Source of the DNA: Streptantibioticus_C sp963761325
GTDB taxonomy: Bacteria > Actinomycetota > Actinomycetes > Streptomycetales > Streptomycetaceae
Length of the DNA stretch: 64,000 nt
Assembly: GCA_963761325.1 (NCBI GenBank)
Contig: CAVXGZ010000001.1
Location: 1,550,001-1,614,000, forward strand
Direction: 5' to 3'
Position numbers and translations under genes: made by a program
Part shown: piece by piece, positions 26,278 through 35,774 of the stretch
How the letters are laid out: every line of letters starts with the position of its first letter
Position numbering within the stretch: position 1 is the stretch's first letter
Notes under the pieces: generated by a model
Seen by the model: only the letters and a program-made list of their open reading frames with translations
What the model was told of the DNA's origin: nothing
The model's database searches: none

Positions 26278-27228
26278 ATGCCGGCTCTCGCCATCCCCAA
26301 GGCCCGCAAGCACGCGGCCACCCGCGGCCTGCCGACCCCCGCGTCCGGGCGCGGCGCGTTCGGCCGCGCCGTGCGGCGCAACCTCACCGCGCACGGCTTC
26401 CTGATCGGCGCCGTGCTGTGCTTCGCGTTCTTCTCCTGGTACCCGATGGTCCGCGAGGTCGTGCTCGCCTTCCAGCGGACCCGGCGCGGCACGACGAGCT
26501 GGGCCGGCTGGCACAACCTCGACCAGATCTTCCACGACCCGGCGTTCTGGCAGGCGTGGCGCAACACCTTCGAGTTCACCGGGCTCGCGCTGGTGCTCGG
26601 CTTCGCGGTGCCCTTCGTGGTGGCCGTGGTGCTCAACGAGTTCCGGCACGGCCAGGCGTACCTGCGGATCCTGGTCTACCTGCCGGTGATGCTGCCGCCG
26701 GTCGCCTCGGTCCTGCTGTTCAAGTACTTCTACGACCCCGGCTACGGCCTGTTCGACGAGGTGCTGCGCTTCGCGCACCTGCCGACCTCGCAGTGGCTGC
26801 AGTCCACCCGCACCGCGATGCTGTCCGTGGTCATCGCCTCCACCTGGATGAACATGGGCGGCGCGACCCTGATCTACCTCGCCGCCCTGCAGGGCATCCC
26901 GGGCGAGCTGTACGAGGCGGCGGAGCTGGACGGCGCCGGGGTGCTGCGCCGCATCCGGCACGTGACGATCCCGCAGACCCGGCTGGTGCTCTCGCTGATG
27001 CTGCTCATGCAGGTCATCGCCACCATGCAGGTCTTCACCGAGCCCTACCTGCTCACCGGCGGCGCCGGGCCGCAGGGCTCGACCACCACGGTCGTCTACC
27101 TGATCTACCAGTACGCCTTCAACTTCGACAACTACGGCGCCGCCGCCGCGCTCGGCCTGGTGCTGCTGGTCGTGCTCGCCGCCTTCTCCGGCGTGTACGT
27201 CCGCCTCAGCCGCGCCGCCGACGAGTAG
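26278..27228 (+). CDS. ABC sugar transporter permease 1 (MalF-like)
   Basis: 316 residues with six transmembrane segments, the first at about residues 38-56 (HGFLIGAVLCFAFFSWYP). The cytoplasmic EAA loop that docks the ATPase reads ELYEAAELDGAGVLRRIRHV. The start ATG follows AGGAGTAATCG. It forms a heterodimer with the next gene's product, whose start is 14 bases downstream of its stop. No ATPase gene is present nearby, so an MsiK-type ATPase shared by many Streptomyces sugar importers is expected to energise it. Confidence 0.93.
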   Translation: MPALAIPKARKHAATRGLPTPASGRGAFGRAVRRNLTAHGFLIGAVLCFAFFSWYPMVREVVLAFQRTRRGTTSWAGWHNLDQIFHDPAFWQAWRNTFEFTGLALVLGFAVPFVVAVVLNEFRHGQAYLRILVYLPVMLPPVASVLLFKYFYDPGYGLFDEVLRFAHLPTSQWLQSTRTAMLSVVIASTWMNMGGATLIYLAALQGIPGELYEAAELDGAGVLRRIRHVTIPQTRLVLSLMLLMQVIATMQVFTEPYLLTGGAGPQGSTTTVVYLIYQYAFNFDNYGAAAALGLVLLVVLAAFSGVYVRLSRAADE

Positions 27229-27241
27229 GACAGGACCCGGT

Positions 27242-28132
27242 ATGGCAACCATCGACACCCGCTCCCGGACGCTGATCTCGCCCGCCCAGCTCAACCGGCC
27301 GCGCGCCAGGGCGGTCTACTGGGCGCTGCTGGTCCTGGTGATCGCCGTCTTCACCCTCGTCTTCCTCGGACCGCTGTACTGGATGGTCACCGGCGGCCTG
27401 AAGAGCACCCACGAGGTGATCCAGTCCCCGCCGACCCTCTTCCCCCGGCACCCGCAGCCGCACGTCTACGCCGCCGCGTGGAGCGACCTCGACCTGGCCA
27501 GGCTGCTGCTCAACACCCTCGTCTACGCCTTCGGCGCGCTCGCCTTCCAACTCGTGCTGGACGTGGCCGCCGCCTACTCGCTCTCCAAACTGCGGCCGGT
27601 GCTGGGCAACCTGGTGCTCGGGCTGATGCTGGCCACCTTGATGATCCCGGTGACCGTGCTGGTCGTGCCGCAGTACCTCACCGTGCTCGACGTGCCGCTG
27701 ATCCACCGCAACCTGCTCAACAGCCCGTGGGCGATCTGGCTGCCGTCGGTCACCAACGCCTTCAACATCTTCCTGCTCAAACGGTTCTTCGACTCGATCC
27801 CCGGCGAACTGCTGGACGCCGCCGCCATCGACGGCGCCCGGCCGCTGCGCACCCTGTGGTCCGTGGTGCTGCCGATCTCCCGGCCGATCCTGGGCGTGGT
27901 GTCCATCTTCGCGGTGGTCAACGTCTGGAAGGACTTCCTGTGGCCGATGCTCACCGAGCCCGACCCGGGCAAGCGCACCCTCAACGTGGGTATCTACGCG
28001 CTGTCCACCGGCGTGACCGAGAACGAGGTGATCGCGGCGCTCACCATCGCCTCGCTGCCCACCCTCGTGATCTTCCTGATCTTCCAGCGCAACATCATGT
28101 CCGGCCTGACCGCCGGCAGCCTCAAAGGCTGA
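27242..28132 (+). CDS. ABC sugar transporter permease 2 (MalG-like)
   Basis: 296 residues with six transmembrane segments, the first at about residues 26-48. The EAA motif is ELLDAAAIDGARPLRTLWSV. The start is preceded by AGGACAGG-type purines 14 bases after permease 1, so the two are co-translated. The C-terminus (FLIFQRNIMSGLTAGSLKG) is the typical MalG-family ending. Together with permease 1 it builds the channel for the sugar delivered by the lipoprotein at 24770-26170. Confidence 0.93.
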   Translation: MATIDTRSRTLISPAQLNRPRARAVYWALLVLVIAVFTLVFLGPLYWMVTGGLKSTHEVIQSPPTLFPRHPQPHVYAAAWSDLDLARLLLNTLVYAFGALAFQLVLDVAAAYSLSKLRPVLGNLVLGLMLATLMIPVTVLVVPQYLTVLDVPLIHRNLLNSPWAIWLPSVTNAFNIFLLKRFFDSIPGELLDAAAIDGARPLRTLWSVVLPISRPILGVVSIFAVVNVWKDFLWPMLTEPDPGKRTLNVGIYALSTGVTENEVIAALTIASLPTLVIFLIFQRNIMSGLTAGSLKG

Positions 28133-28144
28133 CCCCTCCCAGCG

Positions 28145-28194
28145 CTCCGCCGCCGGCCCGACCGAGCATCCCCGGCCACGGGCCGGCGGCGGAG
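28145..28194 (+). terminator. Hairpin between permease 2 and alpha-glucosidase genes
   Basis: A 16-base perfect stem (CTCCGCCGCCGGCCCG, 28145-28160, and complement 28179-28194) lies 28 bases before the next gene's start. It has no T tract, so it may only attenuate transcription into the glucosidase gene. Confidence 0.6.
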
Positions 28195-28221
28195 TCCCCA
28201 CGTGCCCGAAAGGACGTCTCC

Positions 28222-29899
28222 GTGGCAGACACCCATCCGAACCAGGCCGACGACAACTGGTGGCGCGGCGCGGTGATCTACCAGGTGTACCCGCGCAGTT
28301 TCGCCGACGGCAACGGCGACGGGACCGGGGACCTCGCCGGAGTCCGCGTCCCGCCTCGGCCACCTCGCCGAACTCGGCGTGGACGCCCTGTGGTTCAACC
28401 CCTGGTACCCCTCGCCGATGGCCGACGGCGGCTACGACGTCGCCGACTACCGCGACATCGACCCGATGTTCGGCACGCTGGCCGAGGCCGAGAAGCTGAT
28501 CGCCGAGGCGCTCGACCTGGGCATCCGCACCATCGTGGACATCGTCCCCAACCACGTCTCGCAGGCCCACCGGTGGTTCCGCGAGGCGCTGGCCGCGCCG
28601 CCCGGCAGCCCGGCCCGCGACCGCTTCTGGTTCCGCGCCGGGCGCGGCGAGCACGGCGAACTGCCGCCCAACAACTGGCCCTCGCAGTTCGGCGGCCCGG
28701 CCTGGACCCGGACCGGGGACGCCGGCGGCGAGCCGGGCGAGTGGTACCTCAACCTCTTCGACTCCCAGCAGCCCGACCTCAACTGGGACCACCCCGACGT
28801 GCGGCGCGAGCACGAGGACGTGCTGCGCTTCTGGTTCGAACGCGGCGCGGCCGGCGTGCGCATCGACTCCGCCGCCCTGCTCGCCAAGGACCCCGCGCTG
28901 CCCGACCTGCCGGAACCGGTGCGCACCGCGGGCGCCGCCGCCGTGCCGCACCCCTACGTGGACCGCGACGACCTGCACGGCATCTACCGCTCCTGGCGCC
29001 GCATCGCCGACTCCTACCCCGGCACCCGGGTGCTGATCGGCGAGGTGTGGATGCCCGACCTGGAGCGCTTCGCCCGCTACCTGCGCCCGGACGAGATGCA
29101 CACCGCCTTCAACTTCGACTTCCTCAGCTGCCCCTGGGAGCCGGCCCGGCTGCGGGCGTCCATCGACACCACGCTGGCCGCCCACCGCCCGGTCGGCGCC
29201 CCGGCCACCTGGGTGCTGTGCAACCACGACGTCACCCGCACGGTCACCCGCTACGGGCGGGCCGACAGCGGCTTCGACTTCGCCACCAAGACGCACGACG
29301 TCCCCACCGACCTGGCCCTCGGCACCCGCCGGGCCCGCGCCGCCGCCCTGCTCACCCTCGCGCTGCCCGGGTCCGTCTACCTCTACCAGGGCGAGGAACT
29401 GGGCCTGCCCGAGGTCGAGGACATCCCGGCCGACCGCCGCCAGGACCCGATGTACCTGCGCACCCGGGGCGCCGACCCGGGCCGCGACGGCTGCCGGGTG
29501 CCGATCCCCTGGTCCGGCGACCGGCCGCCCTACGGCTTCAGCCCGCCGTCCGCGGCCGTCGGCCCGTGGCTGCCGCAACCCGACGACTGGGCGGACCGCA
29601 CGGTGCGCGCCCAGCACGCCGACCCCGGCTCGATGCTGCACCTGTACCGGACCGCGCTGGAGCTGCGCCGCGGCCAGGAGTGCCTCGGCGACGGGCCGAT
29701 GGAGTGGCTCGACCACGCAGGCGGGGCCGGCGGGGCCGCTGACGTGCTGGCGTTCCGGCGCGGCGACGGCTTCGCCTGCGTGGTGAACCTCGGCGCCGAC
29801 CCGGTCGCGCTGCCCGCGCACCGCCGGCTGCTGCTGGCCAGCGGCCCGCTGGCGGCCGGCGCGCTGCCCCGGGACACCGCGGCCTGGCTGCTGCTGTGA
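28222..29899 (+). pseudogene. GH13 alpha-glucosidase, single-base frameshift
   Basis: 558 residues if one base near 28348 is removed. The GTG start at 28222 follows AAAGGACG. The first 41 codons read WWRGAVIYQVYPRSFADGNG, the GH13 opening, then the frame breaks at GTCCGCG-TCCCGC; deleting the G restores RLGHLAELGVDALWFNPWYP. Catalytic residues are visible: nucleophile Asp in GVRIDSA, acid/base Glu in LIGEVWMPD and the third Asp in LCNHDVTRT. QPDLNW is typical for intracellular alpha-glucosidases of the oligo-1,6/alpha-1,4 group. It is last in the importer operon and would release glucose from imported oligosaccharides. All downstream sequence is well conserved, so an assembly insertion is likely. 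Confidence 0.85.
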
Positions 29900-29904
29900 C
29901 GGGC

Positions 29905-29939
29905 GCGGCGCCGGACGGATCCGCTCCGTCCGGCGCCGC
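29905..29939. terminator. Bidirectional hairpin between glucosidase gene and parC
   Basis: A 15-base perfect stem (GCGGCGCCGGACGGA and complement) with a 5-base loop lies between the convergent genes. Confidence 0.8.
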
Positions 29940-29960
29940 ACCCGTCGCGAACCGCCCGCG

Positions 29961-32411
29961 CTACGCCGGACCGGCCAGCCACACCACCGGGCGCGGCAGC
30001 GGCGTGCCCGAGCCGTCGCGGCGCGGGTCGGGCTCCGGCAGCTCGACCGGGGTGCCGTCCTTGCCGCAGGCGCGCACCGGGGTCGGACCGGCCCAGGCCA
30101 GCGTCAGGCCGTCCTCGCCGCGCAGGAACCGCTGGCAGCGCACCCCGCCGGTCGCCCGGCCCTTGCGCGGGTACTGGTCGAACGGGGTGAGCTTGGCGCC
30201 CGCCGGACCCGATCCGTCCAGCGTGCCGTCGGCGCGGGCCACGGTGAACACCACGGCGTCGGCGGCCGGATCGACCACGGTGAACGAGATGACCTTCGCG
30301 CCGTCGGTCAGCTTCATCCCGGCCATGCCGCCGGCCGGCCGGCCCTGCGGGCGCACCTGGCCCGCCGGATAGCGCAGCAACTGGGCGTCGTCGGTGATGA
30401 AGACCAGGTCCTCCTCACCGGTGCTCAACTCGGCGGCGCCCACCACCGTGTCGCCCTCCTTGAGCCCGATCACCTCGAACTCGTCCTTGTTCGCCGGGAA
30501 GTCGGGCACCACGCGCTTGACCACGCCCTGCTCGGTGCCGAGCGCCAGCCCGGGGGAGGACTCGTCCAGCGTGGACAGGCACAGCACCCGCTCGCCGTCG
30601 GCCAGCGAGACGAACTCGGCGACCGCCGCGCCGCCCGCCAGGTTCGGCGGCGTCGAACTCTCCGGCAGCGCGGGCAGGTCGACCACCGAGATCCGCAGCA
30701 GCCGCCCGGCCGAGGTGACCACGCCCACGTCGCCGCGGGTGGTGGCCGGCACCGCGGAGACGATCACGTCGTGCTTGGTGCGCTTGCCGCCCGCCGTCGC
30801 CGGCTGCTCACCGCTCGCGGTGCGCGCCAGCAGCCCGGTGGCCGACAGCAGCACCCGGCACGGGTCGTCCGAGACCTCCAGCGGCACCGCGGCCACCGGG
30901 GTGTCGGAGGCGTCGAGCAGCGTGGTGCGGCGCGGCGTGCCGTACTTCTTGGCGACCGCGGCCAGCTCGCCGGAGACCAGCTTGCGCAGCTCGGTGTCGG
31001 ACTCCAGGATCCGGGTCAGCTCGGCGATCTCGGCGGTGAGCCGGTCGCGCTCCGCCTCCAGCTCCAACCGGTCGAAGCGGGTGAGCCGGCGCAGCGGGGT
31101 GTCCAGGATGTACTGGGTCTGCACCTCGGAGAGCGAGAAGTGCTCGATCAGCCGCTCCTTGGCCTCCGCGGAGTTCTCGCTGGAGCGGATCAGCCGGATG
31201 ACCTCGTCGATGTCCACCAGGGCCACCAGCAGGCCCTCGACCAGGTGGAGCCGGTCGCTGCGCTTGCCGCGCCGGAACTCGCTGCGCCGGCGCACCACCT
31301 CGAACCGGTGGTCGACGTAGACCTCCAGCAGCTCCTTGAGGCCCAGCGTCAGCGGCTGGCCGTCCACCAGCGCCACGTTGTTGACGCCGAAGGACTCCTC
31401 CATCGGGGTCAGCTTGTACAACTGCTCCAGGACGGCCTCCGGGTGGAAGCCGTTCTTCACCTCGATCACCAGCCGCAGGCCGTGCTGCCGGTCGGTGAGG
31501 TCCTTGACGTCGGCGATGCCCTGCAGCTTCTTGGCGCCGACCAGGTCCTTGATCTTGGAGATCACCTTCTCCGGCCCGACGGTGAAGGGCAGTTCGGTGA
31601 CGACGATGCCCTTGCGGCGGGCCGTGACGTTCTCCACGGTGGCCGTCGAGCGGATCTTGAAGGTGCCGCGCCCGTTCTCGTAGGCGTCCCGGATGCCGGT
31701 GAGGCCCACGATCCGGCCGCCGGTCGGCAGGTCGGGGCCGGGGATGAACCGCATCAGCGCGTCCAGGTCCGCGCCGGGATGGCGGATCAGGTGGCGGGCG
31801 GCCGCGATCACCTCGGTGAGGTTGTGCGGCGGCATGTTGGTGGCCATGCCGACCGCGATGCCGGACGCGCCGTTGACCAGCAGGTTGGGGAACGCGGCGG
31901 GCAGCGCCAGCGGCTCGCGCTCCTGGCCGTCGTAGTTGGCCTCGAAATCGACGGTGTCCTCGTCGATCGACTCCGTCATGAGTATCGCGGCCGGCGCCAT
32001 CCGCGACTCGGTGTAGCGCATCGCGGCCGGCGGGTCGTCGTTGCCGAGCGAGCCGAAGTTGCCGTGCCCGTCCACCAGCGGCATGCGCATCGAGAAGCCC
32101 TGCGCCATGCGCACCAGGGCGTCGTAGATCGACGCGTCGCCGTGCGGGTGCAGCTTGCCCATCACCTCGCCGACGACCCGGGCGCACTTGACGTAGCCGC
32201 GGTCGGGGCGCAGGCCCATCTCGTTCATCTGGTAGACGATGCGCCGGTGGACCGGTTTGAAGCCGTCCCGGGCGTCCGGCAGGGCCCGCGAGTAGATGAC
32301 CGAGTAGGCGTACTCCAGGTACGAACCCTTCATCTCGTCGACGACGTCGATGTCGAGGATCCGCTCCTCGAAATCGTCAGGAGGCGGGGTATGCGTGCTG
32401 CGGCGGGCCAT
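29961..32411 (-). CDS. parC: DNA topoisomerase IV subunit A (ParC)
   Basis: 816 residues, the DNA-cleaving subunit that pairs with ParE. The ATG at 32411 (MARRSTHTPPPDDF) follows AAGGAG; the frame is open for another 1.1 kb upstream but that part is antisense to the M16 peptidase. The winged-helix domain carries the quinolone region HPHGDASIYDALVRMAQ and the catalytic Tyr133 in AAMRYTESR. A tower and coiled-coil follow (YKLTPMEESFGVNNVALVDG; LEAERDRLTAEIAELTRIL). The beta-pinwheel C-terminal domain is present but I see no GyrA box (QRRGGKG-like), in keeping with ParC rather than GyrA. Confidence 0.95.
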   Translation of the reverse strand: MARRSTHTPPPDDFEERILDIDVVDEMKGSYLEYAYSVIYSRALPDARDGFKPVHRRIVYQMNEMGLRPDRGYVKCARVVGEVMGKLHPHGDASIYDALVRMAQGFSMRMPLVDGHGNFGSLGNDDPPAAMRYTESRMAPAAILMTESIDEDTVDFEANYDGQEREPLALPAAFPNLLVNGASGIAVGMATNMPPHNLTEVIAAARHLIRHPGADLDALMRFIPGPDLPTGGRIVGLTGIRDAYENGRGTFKIRSTATVENVTARRKGIVVTELPFTVGPEKVISKIKDLVGAKKLQGIADVKDLTDRQHGLRLVIEVKNGFHPEAVLEQLYKLTPMEESFGVNNVALVDGQPLTLGLKELLEVYVDHRFEVVRRRSEFRRGKRSDRLHLVEGLLVALVDIDEVIRLIRSSENSAEAKERLIEHFSLSEVQTQYILDTPLRRLTRFDRLELEAERDRLTAEIAELTRILESDTELRKLVSGELAAVAKKYGTPRRTTLLDASDTPVAAVPLEVSDDPCRVLLSATGLLARTASGEQPATAGGKRTKHDVIVSAVPATTRGDVGVVTSAGRLLRISVVDLPALPESSTPPNLAGGAAVAEFVSLADGERVLCLSTLDESSPGLALGTEQGVVKRVVPDFPANKDEFEVIGLKEGDTVVGAAELSTGEEDLVFITDDAQLLRYPAGQVRPQGRPAGGMAGMKLTDGAKVISFTVVDPAADAVVFTVARADGTLDGSGPAGAKLTPFDQYPRKGRATGGVRCQRFLRGEDGLTLAWAGPTPVRACGKDGTPVELPEPDPRRDGSGTPLPRPVVWLAGPA

Positions 32412-32594
32412 CGCGCGGTTGCTCCTTGGGCGGGGACCGTGGGGCTGACGGGCTCCATTGTGGACCGTGGCACCGACAGCCCCGACCACGACCCGTCGGG
32501 ACCCCCGTGCGAGTGAGCCGGACTTCACATGTCGGGCCCGCACTTCCCTAGAGTGGGCACCCATAGACACCGCGACCGGAAGGACAGCTTGCCC

Positions 32595-33935
32595 ATGGGT
32601 CACACGGCCACGCCGGAGGCAGGATCCGGCGGCCTGACAGCGACGGAGCACCGCCTCTCCAACGGGTTGCGGGTGGTGCTCTCCGAGGACCACCTGACCC
32701 CGGTCGCCGCAGTCTGCCTGTGGTACGACGTCGGTTCCCGCCACGAGGTGGCCGGCCGTACCGGACTCGCCCACCTCTTCGAGCACTTGATGTTCCAGGG
32801 CTCCGCCCAGGTGTCCGGCAACGGCCACTTCGAGATGGTGCAGAGCGCCGGCGGCTCGCTCAACGGCACCACCAGCTTCGAGCGCACCAACTACTTCGAG
32901 ACCATGCCGGCCCACCAGTTGGAGCTGGCCCTGTGGCTGGAAGCCGACCGGATGGGCTCGCTGCTCACCTCGCTGGACCAGGAGTGCCTGGACAACCAGC
33001 GCGACGTGGTCAAGAACGAGCGCCGCCAGCGCTACGACAACGTGCCCTACGGCACCGCGTTCGAGCGGCTCACCGCGATGTCCTACCCGGCGGACCACCC
33101 GTACCACCACACCCCGATCGGCTCGATGGCCGACCTGGACGCCGCCTCGCTGGAGGACGCCCAGGCGTTCTTCCGCACCTACTACGCGCCCAACAACGCG
33201 GTGCTCGCGGTGGTCGGCGACATCGACCCGCGGCTGACCCTGGAGTGGATCGAGAAGTACTTCGGCAGCATCCCGGCCCACGACTCCAAGCCGGCGCCGC
33301 GCGACGGCACGCTGCCGGACGTCATGGGCGCCCAGTCGCGCGAGGTGGTCCGCGAGGACGTGCCGTCCCGCGCGATGATGGCCGCCTACCGGCTGCCGCG
33401 GGACGGCGGCCGGCCCGCCGACGCCGCCGACCTGGCGCTGACCGTGCTCGGCGGCGGCGAGTCCTCCCGGCTGCACAACCGCCTGGTGCGGCACGACCGC
33501 TCCGCCGTCGGCTGCGGGTTCGGCATGCTGCGCCTGGTCGGCGCGCCCTCGCTCGGCTGGCTGGACGTGAAGGCGTCCTCCGGCGTCGAGGTGGCCGACA
33601 TCGAGGCCGCCGTGGACGAGGAGATGGCCCGCTTCGCGCAGGAGGGGCCCACCCCCGAGGAGATGGAACGCGCCCAGGCCCAGCTGGAGCGCGAGTGGCT
33701 GGACCGGCTGGCCACCGTCGGCGGCCGGGCCGACGAGCTGTGCCGCGCCACCGTGCTGTTCGGCGACCCGCAGCTCGCGCTGACCGCGGTGCGGCGGATC
33801 CTGGCGATCACCCCCGAGGAGGTCAGGCAGGTCGCCGCCGAGCGGCTGCGCCCCGACAACCGCGCCGTCCTGATCTACGAGCCGACCGGCGACGCGGAAG
33901 CCGGCGCCGACGAGGAAGAGGGGGAGGACGCCTGA
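32595..33935 (+). CDS. M16 zinc metallopeptidase, catalytic subunit
   Basis: 446 residues. The inverted zinc motif HxxEH is His60-Leu-Phe-Glu63-His64, with the third ligand Glu142 in KNERRQRY. The C-terminal half lacks the R/Y substrate pair (RLHNRLVRHDRSAVG), which is instead found in the protein encoded immediately downstream. This is the pattern of heterodimeric M16B peptidases (mitochondrial processing peptidase type). A -10-like TAGAGT at 32549 gives a short leader; the ATG follows AAGGACAGCTTGCCC. The stop overlaps the next start (TGATG). It is divergent from parC. Confidence 0.92.
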   Translation: MGHTATPEAGSGGLTATEHRLSNGLRVVLSEDHLTPVAAVCLWYDVGSRHEVAGRTGLAHLFEHLMFQGSAQVSGNGHFEMVQSAGGSLNGTTSFERTNYFETMPAHQLELALWLEADRMGSLLTSLDQECLDNQRDVVKNERRQRYDNVPYGTAFERLTAMSYPADHPYHHTPIGSMADLDAASLEDAQAFFRTYYAPNNAVLAVVGDIDPRLTLEWIEKYFGSIPAHDSKPAPRDGTLPDVMGAQSREVVREDVPSRAMMAAYRLPRDGGRPADAADLALTVLGGGESSRLHNRLVRHDRSAVGCGFGMLRLVGAPSLGWLDVKASSGVEVADIEAAVDEEMARFAQEGPTPEEMERAQAQLEREWLDRLATVGGRADELCRATVLFGDPQLALTAVRRILAITPEEVRQVAAERLRPDNRAVLIYEPTGDAEAGADEEEGEDA

Positions 33936-35320
33936 TGACCGAGTCCGCCACCATGACGCTCCACCCGCGCCCGCAGGCCGGCCAGGCCACCCCGTGGGCC
34001 TTCCCGGCGCCGCGGCGCTCCACGCTGGACAACGGCATCACCGTGCTGCGCTGCCACCGCCCCGGCCAGCAGGTCGTCGCGGTCGAGGTGCTGCTCGACG
34101 TGCCGCTGGAGGCCGAGCCCGAGGGCCTGGACGGCATCGCCAACATGATGGCCCGGGCCTTCTCCGAGGGCACCGACAAGCACGACGCCGAGGAGTTCGC
34201 GGCCGAACTCGAGCGGTGCGGCGCCACGTTGGACTCGCACGCCGACCACCCGAGCGTCCGGCTGTCGCTGGAGGTGCCGGCGTCCCGGCTCGGCAAGGCG
34301 CTCGGCCTGCTCGCCGACGCGCTGCGCGCCCCGGCCTTCCCCGAGGACGAGGTCGCCCGGCTGGTCGCCAACCGGCTGGACGAGATCCCGCACGAGATGG
34401 CCAACCCGGCACGCCGCGCCTCCGTCGTGCTGTCCAAGGAGCTCTTCCCGGCCGACTCCCGCTTCTCCCGGCCCCGGCAGGGCACCGAGGAGTCGGTGGC
34501 CCGGATCGACGCCGCCGCGGTGCGGGCCTTCTACCGGGCCCACGTGCGCCCGGCCGCCGCGACCGCGGTCGTGGTCGGCGACCTGACCGGCATCGACCTG
34601 GACGCCGTGCTGGGCGAGACGCTGGGCGTGTGGAGCGGCGACGCGGCCGTCCCGCACCCGGCCACCCCGGTCACCGCGAACGACACCGCCCGCGTGGTGA
34701 TCTTCGACCGGCCCGGTTCGGTGCAGACCCAGGTGCTCATCGGCGGGGTCGGGCCCGACCGGCACGACTCGGTGTGGCCCGCCCAGGTGCTCGGCACCTA
34801 CAGCCTGGGCGGCACCCTCACCTCCCGGCTGGACCGGGTGCTGCGCGAGGAGAAGGGCTACACCTACGGCGTGCGGGCCTTCTCCCAGGTGCTGCGGTCG
34901 GCGGCGGACGGCACCGGCACCGCGCTGCTGGCGATCAGCGGCTCGGTCGCCACCGAGGTCACCGGGCCCGCGCTGGCCGACACCTGGCAGGTGCTGCGGG
35001 TACTGGCCGAGGGCGGTCTGACCGACGACGAGCGCGATGTCGCCGTGCAGAACCTGGTGGGCGTCGCCCCGCTGCGCTACGAGACCGCCGCCGCGGTCGC
35101 CGGGACGCTCGCCGACCAGGTGGAGCAGCAACTCCCGGACGACTACCAGGCCCGGCTCTACGAACGGCTCGCGGCCACCGGAACGGTCGAGGCGACCGCC
35201 GCCGTCGTCAACGCCTTCGCACCGCGGCGCCTGGTGGCCGTCCTGGTCGGCGACGCGGCCGCGATCGAGAAGCCGGTGACGGAGCTGGGCATCGGCCCGG
35301 TCACCGTGCTGCGCGGCTGA
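33935..35320 (+). CDS. M16 peptidase-like protein, non-catalytic partner
   Basis: 461 residues, same fold as the upstream protein but without the zinc motif: the aligned position reads GIANMMARAFSEG. It keeps the C-terminal R/Y pair region (TSRLDRVLREEKGYTYGVRA) that binds the substrate peptide in the active partner's chamber. The ATG overlaps the upstream stop by one base, so 1:1 production is expected. Together they probably form a two-subunit clamshell peptidase. Natural substrates in actinobacteria are not known to me. Confidence 0.92.
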   Translation: MTESATMTLHPRPQAGQATPWAFPAPRRSTLDNGITVLRCHRPGQQVVAVEVLLDVPLEAEPEGLDGIANMMARAFSEGTDKHDAEEFAAELERCGATLDSHADHPSVRLSLEVPASRLGKALGLLADALRAPAFPEDEVARLVANRLDEIPHEMANPARRASVVLSKELFPADSRFSRPRQGTEESVARIDAAAVRAFYRAHVRPAAATAVVVGDLTGIDLDAVLGETLGVWSGDAAVPHPATPVTANDTARVVIFDRPGSVQTQVLIGGVGPDRHDSVWPAQVLGTYSLGGTLTSRLDRVLREEKGYTYGVRAFSQVLRSAADGTGTALLAISGSVATEVTGPALADTWQVLRVLAEGGLTDDERDVAVQNLVGVAPLRYETAAAVAGTLADQVEQQLPDDYQARLYERLAATGTVEATAAVVNAFAPRRLVAVLVGDAAAIEKPVTELGIGPVTVLRG

Positions 35321-35329
35321 CCCGCCGGC

Positions 35330-35365
35330 GCGGCCCGGCCCCCGCCTGCCGGGGCGCCGGGCCGC
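35330..35365. terminator. Bidirectional hairpin between M16 genes and ptsH
   Basis: The stem GCGGCCCGGC (35330-35339) pairs with 35356-35365, with an inner CCCCG/CGGGG helix. It lies in a 70-base gap between convergent genes. Confidence 0.7.
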
Positions 35366-35390
35366 ACCGTGCCCGCGCCGCCGCGGGGGC

Positions 35391-35675
35391 TCAGACGCCC
35401 TCCGGCAGCGCGTCCAGCCCCTCCGCGACGAGCCGGGCCAGCCGGTCGAGCGCCGGATCGGCCCCCGCCGCCTCGCTGGCCAGCACGATCTCCTCGCCGG
35501 CCTTCGCACCGAGGCTGAGCACGCCGAGCATGGAGGAGGCGTTGACCGGCCCGTTGCCGCCGGTCCTGGCGATGGTCACCGGCACGCCGATGCTGGAGGC
35601 GGCTCGGACGAAGACGGACGCGGGACGGGCGTGCAGCCCCTCGGCCCAGCCGACGATGACACGGCGTTCTGCCAT
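35391..35675 (-). CDS. ptsH: HPr phosphocarrier protein of the PTS
   Basis: 94 residues. The phosphorylated His15 lies in GLHARPAS, and Ser47 in ASSMLGVLSLG corresponds to the regulatory Ser46 region. HPr takes phosphate from enzyme I and passes it to sugar-specific EII components in the cytoplasm. No other PTS gene is nearby, as in other Streptomyces, where ptsH stands alone. The ATG at 35675 follows GAAGGGG. It is divergent from the large GNAT/CoA-ligase gene. Confidence 0.96.
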   Translation of the reverse strand: MAERRVIVGWAEGLHARPASVFVRAASSIGVPVTIARTGGNGPVNASSMLGVLSLGAKAGEEIVLASEAAGADPALDRLARLVAEGLDALPEGV

Positions 35676-35761
35676 GGTGGTGACCCCTTCTGAGCGAATA
35701 CTCCGCGTCATCAGGGTAGGGGCACGGCAACGCACGGGGGGCTGTCCCCGGACACCCGGCC

Positions 35762-35767
35762 TACCCT
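35762..35767 (+). promoter_or_regulatory. -10-like TACCCT of a leaderless transcript
   Basis: TACCCT ends 7 bases before the ATG at 35775, and no ribosome-binding site is present in between. Confidence 0.45.
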
Positions 35768-35774
35768 TGCGGGC

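Noticed and set aside
29961..33494. Upstream extension of the parC frame to 1177 codons
   Set aside because: The extra part is antisense to the M16 peptidase. The ParC start at 32411 has a good ribosome-binding site and family length.
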